This document shows positions 15,131 to 21,992 of a stretch of 35,152 bases of DNA, one piece after another. Source of the DNA: Streptococcus parasanguinis (GTDB lineage Bacteria; Bacillota; Bacilli; Lactobacillales; Streptococcaceae); NCBI GenBank assembly GCA_905188195.1, contig CAJJKY010000020.1, forward strand, positions 1-35,152. Reading direction: 5' to 3'. The translations under genes and the position numbers were made by a program. Below the pieces are notes generated by a model. It saw nothing but the letters and a program-made list of their open reading frames with translations. It was not told the DNA's origin and did no database searches. How positions within the stretch are numbered: the first letter of the stretch is position 1; each line of letters starts with the position of its first letter.

Positions 15131-16177
15131 ATGACTGAATATAAACATATCATCGTAACTGGTGGCGCAGGTTTCATCGGTTCAAACTTCGTACACTATG
15201 TCTACAACAACCATCCAGACGTACATGTGACTGTCCTTGACAAACTCACTTACGCTGGTAACCGTGCCAATATCGAAGAAATCCTTGGAGATCGTGTCGA
15301 GTTGGTGGTGGGAGACATCGCTGATGCTGAATTAGTTGACAAATTGGCTGCCAAGGCTGATGCTATTGTTCACTATGCGGCTGAAAGCCACAATGACAAC
15401 TCCCTCAAAGACCCATCTCCATTTATCTACACAAACTTTGTTGGAACTTATACACTCTTGGAAGCTGCTCGTAAGTACGACATTCGTTTCCACCACGTGT
15501 CAACAGACGAAGTGTATGGAGACCTTCCATTGCGCGAAGATCTTCCTGGACATGGAGAAGGTCCTGGTGAAAAATTCACAGCTGAAACCAAATACAACCC
15601 ATCATCCCCTTATTCATCAACCAAGGCTGCTTCAGACTTGATTGTGAAAGCTTGGGTTCGTTCATTTGGTGTCAAAGCAACGATTTCTAACTGTTCAAAC
15701 AACTACGGGCCATACCAACACATCGAAAAATTTATCCCACGTCAAATCACCAATATCTTGTCTGGCATTAAACCAAAACTTTATGGTGAAGGGAAGAACG
15801 TCCGTGACTGGATCCACACCAACGACCACTCAACTGGTGTTTGGGCTATCCTCACTAAAGGCCGTATCGGTGAAACTTACTTAATCGGTGCTGACGGTGA
15901 AAAGAACAATAAGGAAGTGCTTGAATTGATCCTTGAAAAAATGGGTCAACCAAAAGACGCCTATGACCGTGTAACAGACCGTGCTGGTCATGATTTGCGC
16001 TATGCCATCGATTCAACCAAATTGCGTGAAGAATTGGGTTGGGAACCACAATTCACAAACTTCGAAGCAGGTTTGGAAGATACCATCAAGTGGTACACAG
16101 ACCACCAAGACTGGTGGAAGGCTGAAAAAGAAGCTGTAGAAGCCAACTACGCGAAAACACAAAAAGTTTTGAAATAA
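15131..16177 (+). CDS. rmlB: dTDP-glucose 4,6-dehydratase
   Basis: A 348-residue NAD-dependent short-chain dehydrogenase/reductase, step two of dTDP-L-rhamnose synthesis. The NAD motif GGAGFIGSNFV is at about residues 11-21, the active-site STDEVYGD near 126 and the catalytic Tyr/Lys in SPYSSTKAASD. GGAG at 15121-15124 is the ribosome site. The fourth gene, rmlD, does not follow; in some streptococci such as S. mutans it lies elsewhere, so a distant copy is expected. Confidence 0.96.
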   Translation: MTEYKHIIVTGGAGFIGSNFVHYVYNNHPDVHVTVLDKLTYAGNRANIEEILGDRVELVVGDIADAELVDKLAAKADAIVHYAAESHNDNSLKDPSPFIYTNFVGTYTLLEAARKYDIRFHHVSTDEVYGDLPLREDLPGHGEGPGEKFTAETKYNPSSPYSSTKAASDLIVKAWVRSFGVKATISNCSNNYGPYQHIEKFIPRQITNILSGIKPKLYGEGKNVRDWIHTNDHSTGVWAILTKGRIGETYLIGADGEKNNKEVLELILEKMGQPKDAYDRVTDRAGHDLRYAIDSTKLREELGWEPQFTNFEAGLEDTIKWYTDHQDWWKAEKEAVEANYAKTQKVLK

Positions 16178-16185
16178 TAATGAAG

Positions 16186-16218
16186 AAAGTCCAAGTGGAA
16201 AATTACTTGGGCTTTTTC
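16186..16218 (+). terminator. Terminator after rmlB
   Basis: AAAGTCCAAGT (16186-16196) pairs with ACTTGGGCTTT (16205-16215), one wobble, followed by T residues. Confidence 0.85.
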
Positions 16219-16257
16219 TTTTATTTTCATAAAAATCACTAATTAAGAATGAATTTA

Positions 16258-16266
16258 TGGTATAAT
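16258..16266 (+). promoter_or_regulatory. Promoter of the membrane protein gene, extended -10
   Basis: TGG-TATAAT, 37 bases before the ATG; AGGGGG at 16293-16298 is the ribosome site. Confidence 0.7.
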
Positions 16267-16303
16267 ATGATTAGTTTTTAGGTGAATCAATAAGGGGGAT
16301 ATA

Positions 16304-17395
16304 ATGAATCAAAATGATTGGGTTGAATACTTTGAAGCGATCAATGGTCGTAAGCCAAGTATGCAAGAATTTCAAGAAGCGCGTGAAAAAGGGGAGTTTG
16401 TCGTAGAGCGAAAAGAAGCGCCAGCTCCAGCAACTGAAGCGCAGGCTCCTTCTCAGGAAGTACCTGTTGCACCTAGCGCACCTCTTTCACAAGAGCCGAC
16501 AGCTTTTGTCCAACCACAACCATCGGCGAAAACCTTGCAACCTGTGCCAAGACCGAAAAAATTGACATTTTCTTTCAATAAACAAACAAAGATTGGGGTA
16601 GCAGTAGTAGGTCTTGTCGCAGTGATTGCTCTTGCTTGGTTCTTTTTCTTTTCAGGTGGACCAAGTCTAGATGGGGTTTGGTTGAGAAATACGGATTCAA
16701 GTCCGGTCACTTATGAACTAAGTGGAAAGAAACAAAAAGTCAATGGTGGCGAGACCATCAAAAAGGTTCTCAAGGGCAATGAAGCGAAAAAAGAATTTAA
16801 TACAGCACTTTCTTTGTTAAATGCGACGGACTTGCATTCACTTGCGGATGTCGATAAGAAATTTAATCTGAAGACGACAGAAATAGTTGTTATTAAGTCT
16901 GGTGGGAACACACGCTATAACTTGCTCCAAAAAGACGGAAGCAATATTATTTTAAGAAATGATTTGTTCGACTTGAAAACTTATAAGTCATACAAAGGAA
17001 ACTTTGAAGATAATTTGGTCTATCACAAGGTTGAAACACCAAAGGCCATGGTTGGAAAATGGAAGAATGTGACAGAAGGAGATAATACAACTGTTCAGAT
17101 TTCAGATCACGGAATTATTAGTGATAAGTATTACGATAGCAAGGCTTACGCATTCTATTCTCTAGCTGATTCAGAAAAGTATGATGGAGACACGACTTCT
17201 AAAGAAGAGATTGAACACACATTTGAAGTAATTCAAGAAGCGGTGAAATCACAAGGCTATCAAGTGAAGAGCGCGAAGGAAGTCTATATACAAGCTAATT
17301 CAAATTATTGTTTCGTACCTGTCAACGGTGGAAAAAATATACTCGTCTTACGTGGTGGTAATGAATTTGCCGCAAAATTAGAAAAAGTGAAATAA
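16304..17395 (+). CDS. Hypothetical single-pass membrane protein
   Basis: Function not recognised; 363 residues. Residues 1-35 form a compact acidic/aromatic module (NDWVEYFEAINGRKPSMQEF and onward). Residues about 36-88 are a Pro/Ala/Gln-rich linker, 97-116 a single hydrophobic helix (start IGVAVVGLVAV), and the remaining 245 residues a polar domain with Lys, Thr and Tyr, most likely outside the cell. There is no cleavable signal peptide, so the N-terminal module stays in the cytoplasm. It is a one-gene unit with its own promoter and terminator. The modular layout suggests a sensor or envelope-associated protein, but this is inference. Confidence 0.8.
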   Translation: MNQNDWVEYFEAINGRKPSMQEFQEAREKGEFVVERKEAPAPATEAQAPSQEVPVAPSAPLSQEPTAFVQPQPSAKTLQPVPRPKKLTFSFNKQTKIGVAVVGLVAVIALAWFFFFSGGPSLDGVWLRNTDSSPVTYELSGKKQKVNGGETIKKVLKGNEAKKEFNTALSLLNATDLHSLADVDKKFNLKTTEIVVIKSGGNTRYNLLQKDGSNIILRNDLFDLKTYKSYKGNFEDNLVYHKVETPKAMVGKWKNVTEGDNTTVQISDHGIISDKYYDSKAYAFYSLADSEKYDGDTTSKEEIEHTFEVIQEAVKSQGYQVKSAKEVYIQANSNYCFVPVNGGKNILVLRGGNEFAAKLEKVK

Positions 17396-17397
17396 TC

Positions 17398-17419
17398 AAA
17401 GGACCGCAAGGTCCTTTTT
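17398..17419 (+). terminator. Terminator after the membrane protein gene
   Basis: AAAGGACC (17398-17405), GCAA loop, GGTCCTTT (17410-17417), then T residues. Confidence 0.9.
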
Positions 17420-17466
17420 GTTTCCAAACTTCTTATTGAAAAACTATTCATGTCTAGGCAAAAATA

Positions 17467-17475
17467 TGGTAAAAT
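17467..17475 (+). promoter_or_regulatory. udk promoter, extended -10
   Basis: TGG-TAAAAT; GGAG at 17527-17530 is the ribosome site for the ATG at 17537. Confidence 0.6.
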
Positions 17476-17536
17476 GGATAAGATATGTCCGAGATGTCTA
17501 TTTCTTCTCAGACGACTACAGGTAATGGAGTAGAAA

Positions 17537-18175
17537 ATGCAAAATAGACCTATTATTATTGGTGTTACTGGTGGTTCTGGTGGTGGAAAGACCAGTGTGT
17601 CTCGTGCCATTTTGGCTAATTTTCCGAATGAAAAGATTGCTATGATTGAGCATGATTCTTATTACAAGGACCAAAGTCATTTGACCTTTGAGGAGCGGAT
17701 CAAGACCAACTATGACCATCCTTTTGCCTTTGATACGGACTTGATGATTGCGCAGATCAATGAACTCTTGGCAGGTCGTCCGGTGGATATCCCAACCTAT
17801 GACTATGCAGAGCATACGCGCAGTAGCAAGACCTATCGTCAGGAACCCCAAGATGTTTTCATCGTGGAAGGAATCTTAGTCCTTGAAGACAAGCGCCTTC
17901 GAGACTTGATGGACATCAAGATTTTCGTGGATACGGATGATGATGTGCGGATCATTCGCCGGATCAAGCGCGATATGGAGGAGCGTGGACGGAGTCTCGA
18001 TAGCGTCATTGACCAGTACCTTGGAGTGGTGAAACCCATGTACCATCAGTTCATTGAGCCAACCAAGCGCTATGCGGATGTGATCATTCCTGAGGGCGTG
18101 ACCAACACAGTTGCGATTGACTTGATCACAACCAAGATTGAAAAAATTCTCAACGAAGCGCGTGAGGGAAAATAA
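17537..18175 (+). CDS. udk: Uridine kinase
   Basis: A 212-residue cytoplasmic kinase phosphorylating uridine and cytidine in pyrimidine salvage. The P-loop GVTGGSGGGKTSVSRAI is at about residues 9-25; EHDSYYKDQ, NYDHPFAFD and the RRIKRD lid segment are all conserved. Length is normal. No clear terminator directly follows; the next 125 bases are a structured leader ahead of the YoaK gene. Confidence 0.96.
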   Translation: MQNRPIIIGVTGGSGGGKTSVSRAILANFPNEKIAMIEHDSYYKDQSHLTFEERIKTNYDHPFAFDTDLMIAQINELLAGRPVDIPTYDYAEHTRSSKTYRQEPQDVFIVEGILVLEDKRLRDLMDIKIFVDTDDDVRIIRRIKRDMEERGRSLDSVIDQYLGVVKPMYHQFIEPTKRYADVIIPEGVTNTVAIDLITTKIEKILNEAREGK

Positions 18176-18201
18176 AATAGGGGAAAGAGGGCAATCGATC
18201 T

Positions 18202-18354
18202 CCAATCCTATAACAATAGTTGGAATTACGGAATGTCTCAGTAGTTGGTGAGACTCTTCATTCGCTAAAAGACTCAGAAGAGTTCTCAATCAACTTTGTG
18301 GGGGTGGTATGGGAAATGTTTATTTAAATATTTTCTACCACTCCCTCTTTTTCC
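18202..18354 (+). promoter_or_regulatory. Structured leader ending in a terminator-like hairpin before the YoaK gene
   Basis: Three consecutive stems can be drawn: 18202-18223 (CCAA and CTAT with ATAG and TTGG); 18243-18295 (AGTTG-g-TGAGA-CTCTTC with GAAGAG-t-TCTCA-at-CAACT); and 18300-18345 (GGGGGTGGTA with TACCACTCCC, ten pairs with one wobble) followed by TCTTTTT. The last hairpin ends just before the AAGGAG at 18356. It may simply terminate udk transcripts, or act as an attenuator. GGGTGGTA recalls a T-box core but the following CCGCG is absent. Confidence 0.55.
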
Positions 18355-18368
18355 TAAGGAGAATGAAA

Positions 18369-19049
18369 ATGAAAAGGGAGTTTCATTCGCGGACTAAGGC
18401 GTTCGCTTGTTTATTGACCATGTGTGCTGGTTTTTCAGATGCTTATACCTTTATTTGTCGGGGTGGGACCTTGGCGGCAGGCCAGACGGGAAATGTGGTC
18501 TTTCTATCGGTTGGTTTGATCGGCCAGCAGATCTCAGATGTAGAAGTGAAGTTAGCCACGATGCTGGCCTTTATGCTGGGGATCTTTTTAATGACGGTCT
18601 TGCGTCGCTTGATTGATAATTCAGTCTGGCGCTTGAGTACCCTAGTGCCCTATATCCTCACAACTTTGGTGACGGGATTTTTGCCAGCATCGGTAAAAAA
18701 TGTCTTCATCGTGCCTTTTTTTGGACTGAGTTTGGGAATCGTAGCGACCTCATTTGGAGAAGTAGGTAGCTATGCCTACAACCACTCTTTTATGACCGGA
18801 AATCTCAAGAAAACCATGGTAGCTTATGGAAATTTTGTTAGAGACAGGGAGATGAAATTCCTCTGGGAAGCCATCTTTATGACCTGCCTGATCGGGAGTT
18901 TCGTCTGTGGGGCCATCTTTTCGACCTACTTGATCCAGTTTTATGGACTAAAGACGATTTGGCTGGTGGCCATCATCTTGACCATCTTTTTAATCTACCG
19001 GGCCATTCAATATTTTGAAGTCTTTCACTTCAATCGGCTGCATGAATAG
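18369..19049 (+). CDS. YoaK family (DUF1275) membrane protein
   Basis: A 226-residue integral membrane protein of the YoaK/DUF1275 family, function unknown. About six hydrophobic segments are visible, with family signatures CAGFSDAYTFICRGGTLAAGQTGNV near the start and YNHSFMTGNLKK in the middle. A longer frame opens at 18309, but it would overlap the terminator-like hairpin; AAGGAG at 18356-18361 is best placed for the ATG at 18369. The gene follows a structured leader, which suggests conditional expression, and is followed by repeats of both families. Confidence 0.85.
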   Translation: MKREFHSRTKAFACLLTMCAGFSDAYTFICRGGTLAAGQTGNVVFLSVGLIGQQISDVEVKLATMLAFMLGIFLMTVLRRLIDNSVWRLSTLVPYILTTLVTGFLPASVKNVFIVPFFGLSLGIVATSFGEVGSYAYNHSFMTGNLKKTMVAYGNFVRDREMKFLWEAIFMTCLIGSFVCGAIFSTYLIQFYGLKTIWLVAIILTIFLIYRAIQYFEVFHFNRLHE

Positions 19050-19065
19050 ATAAAGGTATCATAAA

Positions 19066-19204
19066 AAACTTTCCTTAGGTGAGTGCGGACGTCAGCGAAC
19101 TTCTTTTAAGAAGTTCCATGACTAATTATTGAGCCTAAGGTCTCAATAATTCCGTGTGCCTGAAGCAGTTAAGCTTCAGGCACTTTTCTCACAGCGGAAA
19201 GTTT
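19066..19204 (+). repeat. Family-1 structured repeat, copy C
   Basis: Outer stem AAACTTTCC (19066-19074) with GGAAAGTTT (19196-19204), then GTGAG/CTCAC. Three hairpins follow: 19097-19116, AATTATTGAG/CTCAATAATT (19124-19151), and an 11-bp stem GTGCCTGAAGC/GCTTCAGGCAC (19156-19183). A further GATAAAG (19049-19055) with CTTTATC (19213-19219) extends the pairing outward, starting on the last base of the YoaK stop codon. Hairpin 2 differs in sequence from copies A and B but is fully paired. Confidence 0.85.
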
Positions 19205-19303
19205 AGTATATTCTTTATCAATTTAAATTAATGAGACCTCGATTTTATCTCTTTTCAGAATCGCTTAAGTTATTTTACTAAAAATTAGTTTATCTATATT
19301 CCA

Positions 19304-19486
19304 GAGGCTGGGACAAAAGTCCTAGCCTCTCCATTATCTTTGGATTGTCGAGCAAGACGCAGTGGTTGAGTGGGCTCTACTACGCTGATTTCATCAGCTT
19401 TTACAGCCCTACTCAACTGTGCAGAGGTGGGACGACGAAATCGAATTCTAATGAATTACCGATTTCTGTCCCACTCTCTTTTCTTT
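19304..19486 (+). repeat. Family-2 structured repeat, copy 2
   Basis: Nearly identical to 12229-12410, with a few base differences. GAGGCTGGGAC/GTCCTAGCCTC gives an 11-bp first stem (19304-19329). GCTGAT-TTC-ATCAGC is a perfect hairpin here, while copy 1 has one mismatch at the same place. Confidence 0.9.
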
Positions 19487-19519
19487 CGCTGTTTGAAGCT
19501 TAATTTTTGGGCAAATATT

Positions 19520-19528
19520 TGGTATAAT
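19520..19528 (+). promoter_or_regulatory. Promoter of msrC-dnaX, positioned for a leaderless mRNA
   Basis: TGG-TATAAT ends only seven bases before the ATG at 19536, so transcription would start at or next to that ATG. Confidence 0.7.
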
Positions 19529-19535
19529 GGAAGGT

Positions 19536-20033
19536 ATGAAACATTCGGAAAAAGAATCACAATACCAGCTCTTGCTGGCTCAGTTAGACGCTCTCTTAAC
19601 AGGAGAAAGCAATGCCTTGGCTAATCTGTCCAATGCCAGTGCGCTGTTAAATCAAGCCCTGCCTCGTTCGGTCTTTGCGGGTTTTTATTTGTATGACCAA
19701 ACGGAATTGATCTTGGGACCTTTTCAGGGAGGTGTTTCTTGTGTCCATATCGCTCTTGGAAAGGGTGTCTGTGGAGAAGCAGCTCAAAAGCAGGAAACCA
19801 TGATTGTCGATGATGTGCGCCAGCATGCCAACTATATTTCCTGTGATAGTCGGACTATGAGTGAGATTGTGGTGCCTATGGTCAAGGACGGTCAGCTCCT
19901 TGGAGTTTTAGATCTGGATTCGGAGTGTGTCTCTGACTATGATCAGCTGGATCAGGAGTATTTGGAAAAGTTTGTCGCTATCTTGATCGATAAGACAAAC
20001 TGGGACTTTAAGATGTTTGGAGTTAAGAACTAA
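19536..20033 (+). CDS. msrC: Free methionine-(R)-sulfoxide reductase, GAF type
   Basis: A 165-residue cytoplasmic GAF-domain enzyme (fRMsr/MsrC) that reduces free methionine-R-sulfoxide. The three family cysteines are present: Cys69 (FQGGVSC), Cys79 (GKGVCGEAA) and Cys103 (YISCDS), followed by SEIVVP and GVLDLDSE. An ATG at 19527 lies inside the -10 box, so 19536 (MKHSEKES) is the sensible start; the mRNA would then be leaderless. The stop overlaps the dnaX ATG by one base, so the two are coupled, an arrangement linking oxidative repair to a replication gene. Confidence 0.88.
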   Translation: MKHSEKESQYQLLLAQLDALLTGESNALANLSNASALLNQALPRSVFAGFYLYDQTELILGPFQGGVSCVHIALGKGVCGEAAQKQETMIVDDVRQHANYISCDSRTMSEIVVPMVKDGQLLGVLDLDSECVSDYDQLDQEYLEKFVAILIDKTNWDFKMFGVKN

Positions 20034-21709
20034 TGTATCAAGCTTTATATCGGAAATACCGTAGCCAGACCTTTGGCCAATTGGTCGGCCAGCAAGTGGT
20101 GGCACGGACGTTGAGACAGGCAGTGGAGCAGGAGAAGATCAGCCATGCCTATCTCTTTTCGGGTCCTCGTGGTACTGGGAAAACCAGTGTGGCCAAGATC
20201 TTTGCTAAGGCTATGAACTGTCCTAATCAAGTCAATGGGGAGCCTTGTAACGACTGCTATATCTGTGAATCCATTACCAATGGGAGCCTAGAAGATGTCA
20301 TTGAAATCGATGCGGCATCCAACAATGGGGTGGATGAGATTCGGGATATTCGCGACAAATCCACTTATGCTCCGAGTCTAGCCAAGCACAAGGTCTACAT
20401 TATCGATGAGGTCCACATGCTCTCAACAGGAGCCTTTAATGCCTTGTTGAAGACGCTGGAAGAGCCGACAGAGAATGTGGTCTTTATCCTCGCAACAACG
20501 GAGTTACACAAGATTCCAGCTACTATTCTGTCACGGGTGCAACGCTTTGAATTCAAATCCATCAAACTGCCGGATATCGTTCATCATTTGGAAAGCATCT
20601 TAGCTACAGAAGGCATTGCCTATGAAGCAGATGCTGTGCAGATCATCGCTCGACGCGCTGAAGGTGGGATGCGGGATGCCTTGTCCATTTTGGACCAAGC
20701 CCTGAGTCTGACTGCGGGTAGTGAGTTGACGACAGCAATCGCTGAAGAGATTACAGGATCCATCAGTCTAGCTGCACTCGATCAGTACGTGGCTGCCATC
20801 CTGGCTCATGATGCAACAGCAGCACTGGATCAGCTGGCGATTATCTTTAATAACGGGAAGAATATGGCCCGTTTCGTCACGGACTTACTTCAATACCTGA
20901 GAGATCTTTTGATTGTCCAAACAGGTGGAGAAAACACTCACGCTAGTGACTTGTTTGCGGCGAATCTTGAAGCCGATCAAGCCCGTCTTTTTGCCCTGAT
21001 TGACCAGGCGACGACCAGTCTAGCGGATATCAAAAATAGTCTGCAACCGCGAATCTACACTGAAATGATGACTATTAAATTGGCTGAAAGTACGGGCCAA
21101 GTTTCTAACTCAGCTACTCTGGAGGTTCCTTCTAATGTGCTAGCTCAGCTGGAAGACTTGAAAAAGGAAGTCGCTCAACTCAAGCAACAGTTAGCGCAAT
21201 CAGGTAGCAGTCTTCCTGCTTCAAAACCAGCAGTAACGCGTCCAACCAAGTCTAGCAAGGGCTACCGTGCAGATCGAAACAAGGTCAACGCGATTTTACA
21301 AGAGGCGGTTGAAAATCCAGAGTTGGCACGGACCAACTTGATCCGTCTTCAGAACGCTTGGGGTGAAATTATCGAGAGCTTGGCAGGTGCGGATAAGGCC
21401 CTCTTAATCGGATCCCAACCAGTTGCTGCCAATGAAAATCATGCCATTTTAGCTTTTGAGTCTGCCTTTAATGCCGAACAGACCATGAAGCGGGACAACC
21501 TCAATACCATGTTTGGGAATATCCTCAGCAATGCAGCAGGCTTTTCTCCAGAGATTTTAGCTGTTTCGATGGAAGAATGGACGCAAATTCGGGCAGAATT
21601 TTCAGCTAAGACACGTGGGCAAAAAGTGGAAGTGGTGGAAGAAGAGGAAAGCGTCATTCCTGAGGAATTTACCTTCCTATCTGATAAAATTACCCTTCAG
21701 GACGATTAA
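20033..21709 (+). CDS. dnaX: DNA polymerase III gamma/tau subunit
   Basis: A 558-residue clamp-loader ATPase. Walker A GPRGTGKT is at residues 44-51, the zinc-binding cysteines at 63, 72, 75 and 78, Walker B as YIIDEVHML, and the sensor/SRC-like motif LSRVQRFEF. AAA+ and lid domains occupy about residues 1-370; a charged helical linker (370-400) and a C-terminal domain follow. I saw no evident A6G-type slippery site for a gamma form. It overlaps msrC by one base (TAATG). Confidence 0.96.
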   Translation: MYQALYRKYRSQTFGQLVGQQVVARTLRQAVEQEKISHAYLFSGPRGTGKTSVAKIFAKAMNCPNQVNGEPCNDCYICESITNGSLEDVIEIDAASNNGVDEIRDIRDKSTYAPSLAKHKVYIIDEVHMLSTGAFNALLKTLEEPTENVVFILATTELHKIPATILSRVQRFEFKSIKLPDIVHHLESILATEGIAYEADAVQIIARRAEGGMRDALSILDQALSLTAGSELTTAIAEEITGSISLAALDQYVAAILAHDATAALDQLAIIFNNGKNMARFVTDLLQYLRDLLIVQTGGENTHASDLFAANLEADQARLFALIDQATTSLADIKNSLQPRIYTEMMTIKLAESTGQVSNSATLEVPSNVLAQLEDLKKEVAQLKQQLAQSGSSLPASKPAVTRPTKSSKGYRADRNKVNAILQEAVENPELARTNLIRLQNAWGEIIESLAGADKALLIGSQPVAANENHAILAFESAFNAEQTMKRDNLNTMFGNILSNAAGFSPEILAVSMEEWTQIRAEFSAKTRGQKVEVVEEEESVIPEEFTFLSDKITLQDD

Positions 21710-21732
21710 TACATGAATTTTTTACCGAATCA

Positions 21733-21741
21733 TGGTAAAAT
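21733..21741 (+). promoter_or_regulatory. Promoter of the 65-aa gene, positioned for a leaderless mRNA
   Basis: TGG-TAAAAT ends six bases before the ATG at 21748; no ribosome site is present between them. Confidence 0.6.
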
Positions 21742-21747
21742 AATGAT

Positions 21748-21945
21748 ATGAATAGAAAACAATTTGCAGTGCTAGCAGTCTTTACTGCTATGGAGACTTA
21801 TTTTTTCAATGAAGCGACCATGGCGGGGCAAATGCTCTTTGCATTCTTTTGGGCCCTCTTGATCTTACGCAATCTCCAAACGGCCTATATGGTGGAGAAA
21901 ATTGCTAATGCCATTGAAAAAGAAATGAAGAAGAAAAGAAAATAA
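21748..21945 (+). CDS. Small membrane protein, possibly DUF3272
   Basis: 65 residues: a short N-terminus, hydrophobic stretches at about 6-16 and 28-43, and a strongly basic tail (EKEMKKKRK). Its place right after dnaX and its size fit a small streptococcal family I believe is DUF3272, function unknown. There is no Shine-Dalgarno; the -10 box lies six bases upstream, so a leaderless transcript is likely. A strong terminator follows at once, making it a one-gene unit. Confidence 0.75.
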   Translation: MNRKQFAVLAVFTAMETYFFNEATMAGQMLFAFFWALLILRNLQTAYMVEKIANAIEKEMKKKRK

Positions 21946-21947
21946 AA

Positions 21948-21988
21948 CCTTTTACAAGATGGACATCCATTTTGTAAAAGGCTTTTTT
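21948..21988. terminator. Bidirectional terminator
   Basis: CCTTTTACAAGATGG (21948-21962) pairs with CCATTTTGTAAAAGG (21967-21981) with one internal mismatch; CTTTTTT on the right, and A-rich sequence on the left serving the converging gene. Confidence 0.9.
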
Positions 21989-21992
21989 GTAT

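Larger units (their letters stand above)
19050..19526. other. Intergenic region with copies of both repeat families
   Basis: This 477-base gap holds family-1 copy C (19066-19204), about 100 AT-rich bases with nothing recognised, then family-2 copy 2 (19304-19486), and the promoter of the msrC unit at the right edge. Short reading frames here come from the repeats and are not considered genes. Confidence 0.85.

Noticed and set aside
18300..18345. T-box riboswitch ahead of the YoaK gene
   Set aside because: GGGTGGTA is present but the CCGCG part of the T-box and a specifier loop were not found; kept only as an unassigned structured leader.
19370..19624. Plus-strand frame beginning MGSTTLISS
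   Set aside because: Same repeat-derived artefact, running into msrC in another frame.
21160..21180. dnaX programmed frameshift site
   Set aside because: GAAAAAGG has only five A; no A6G slippery run or clear following stem-loop was seen.
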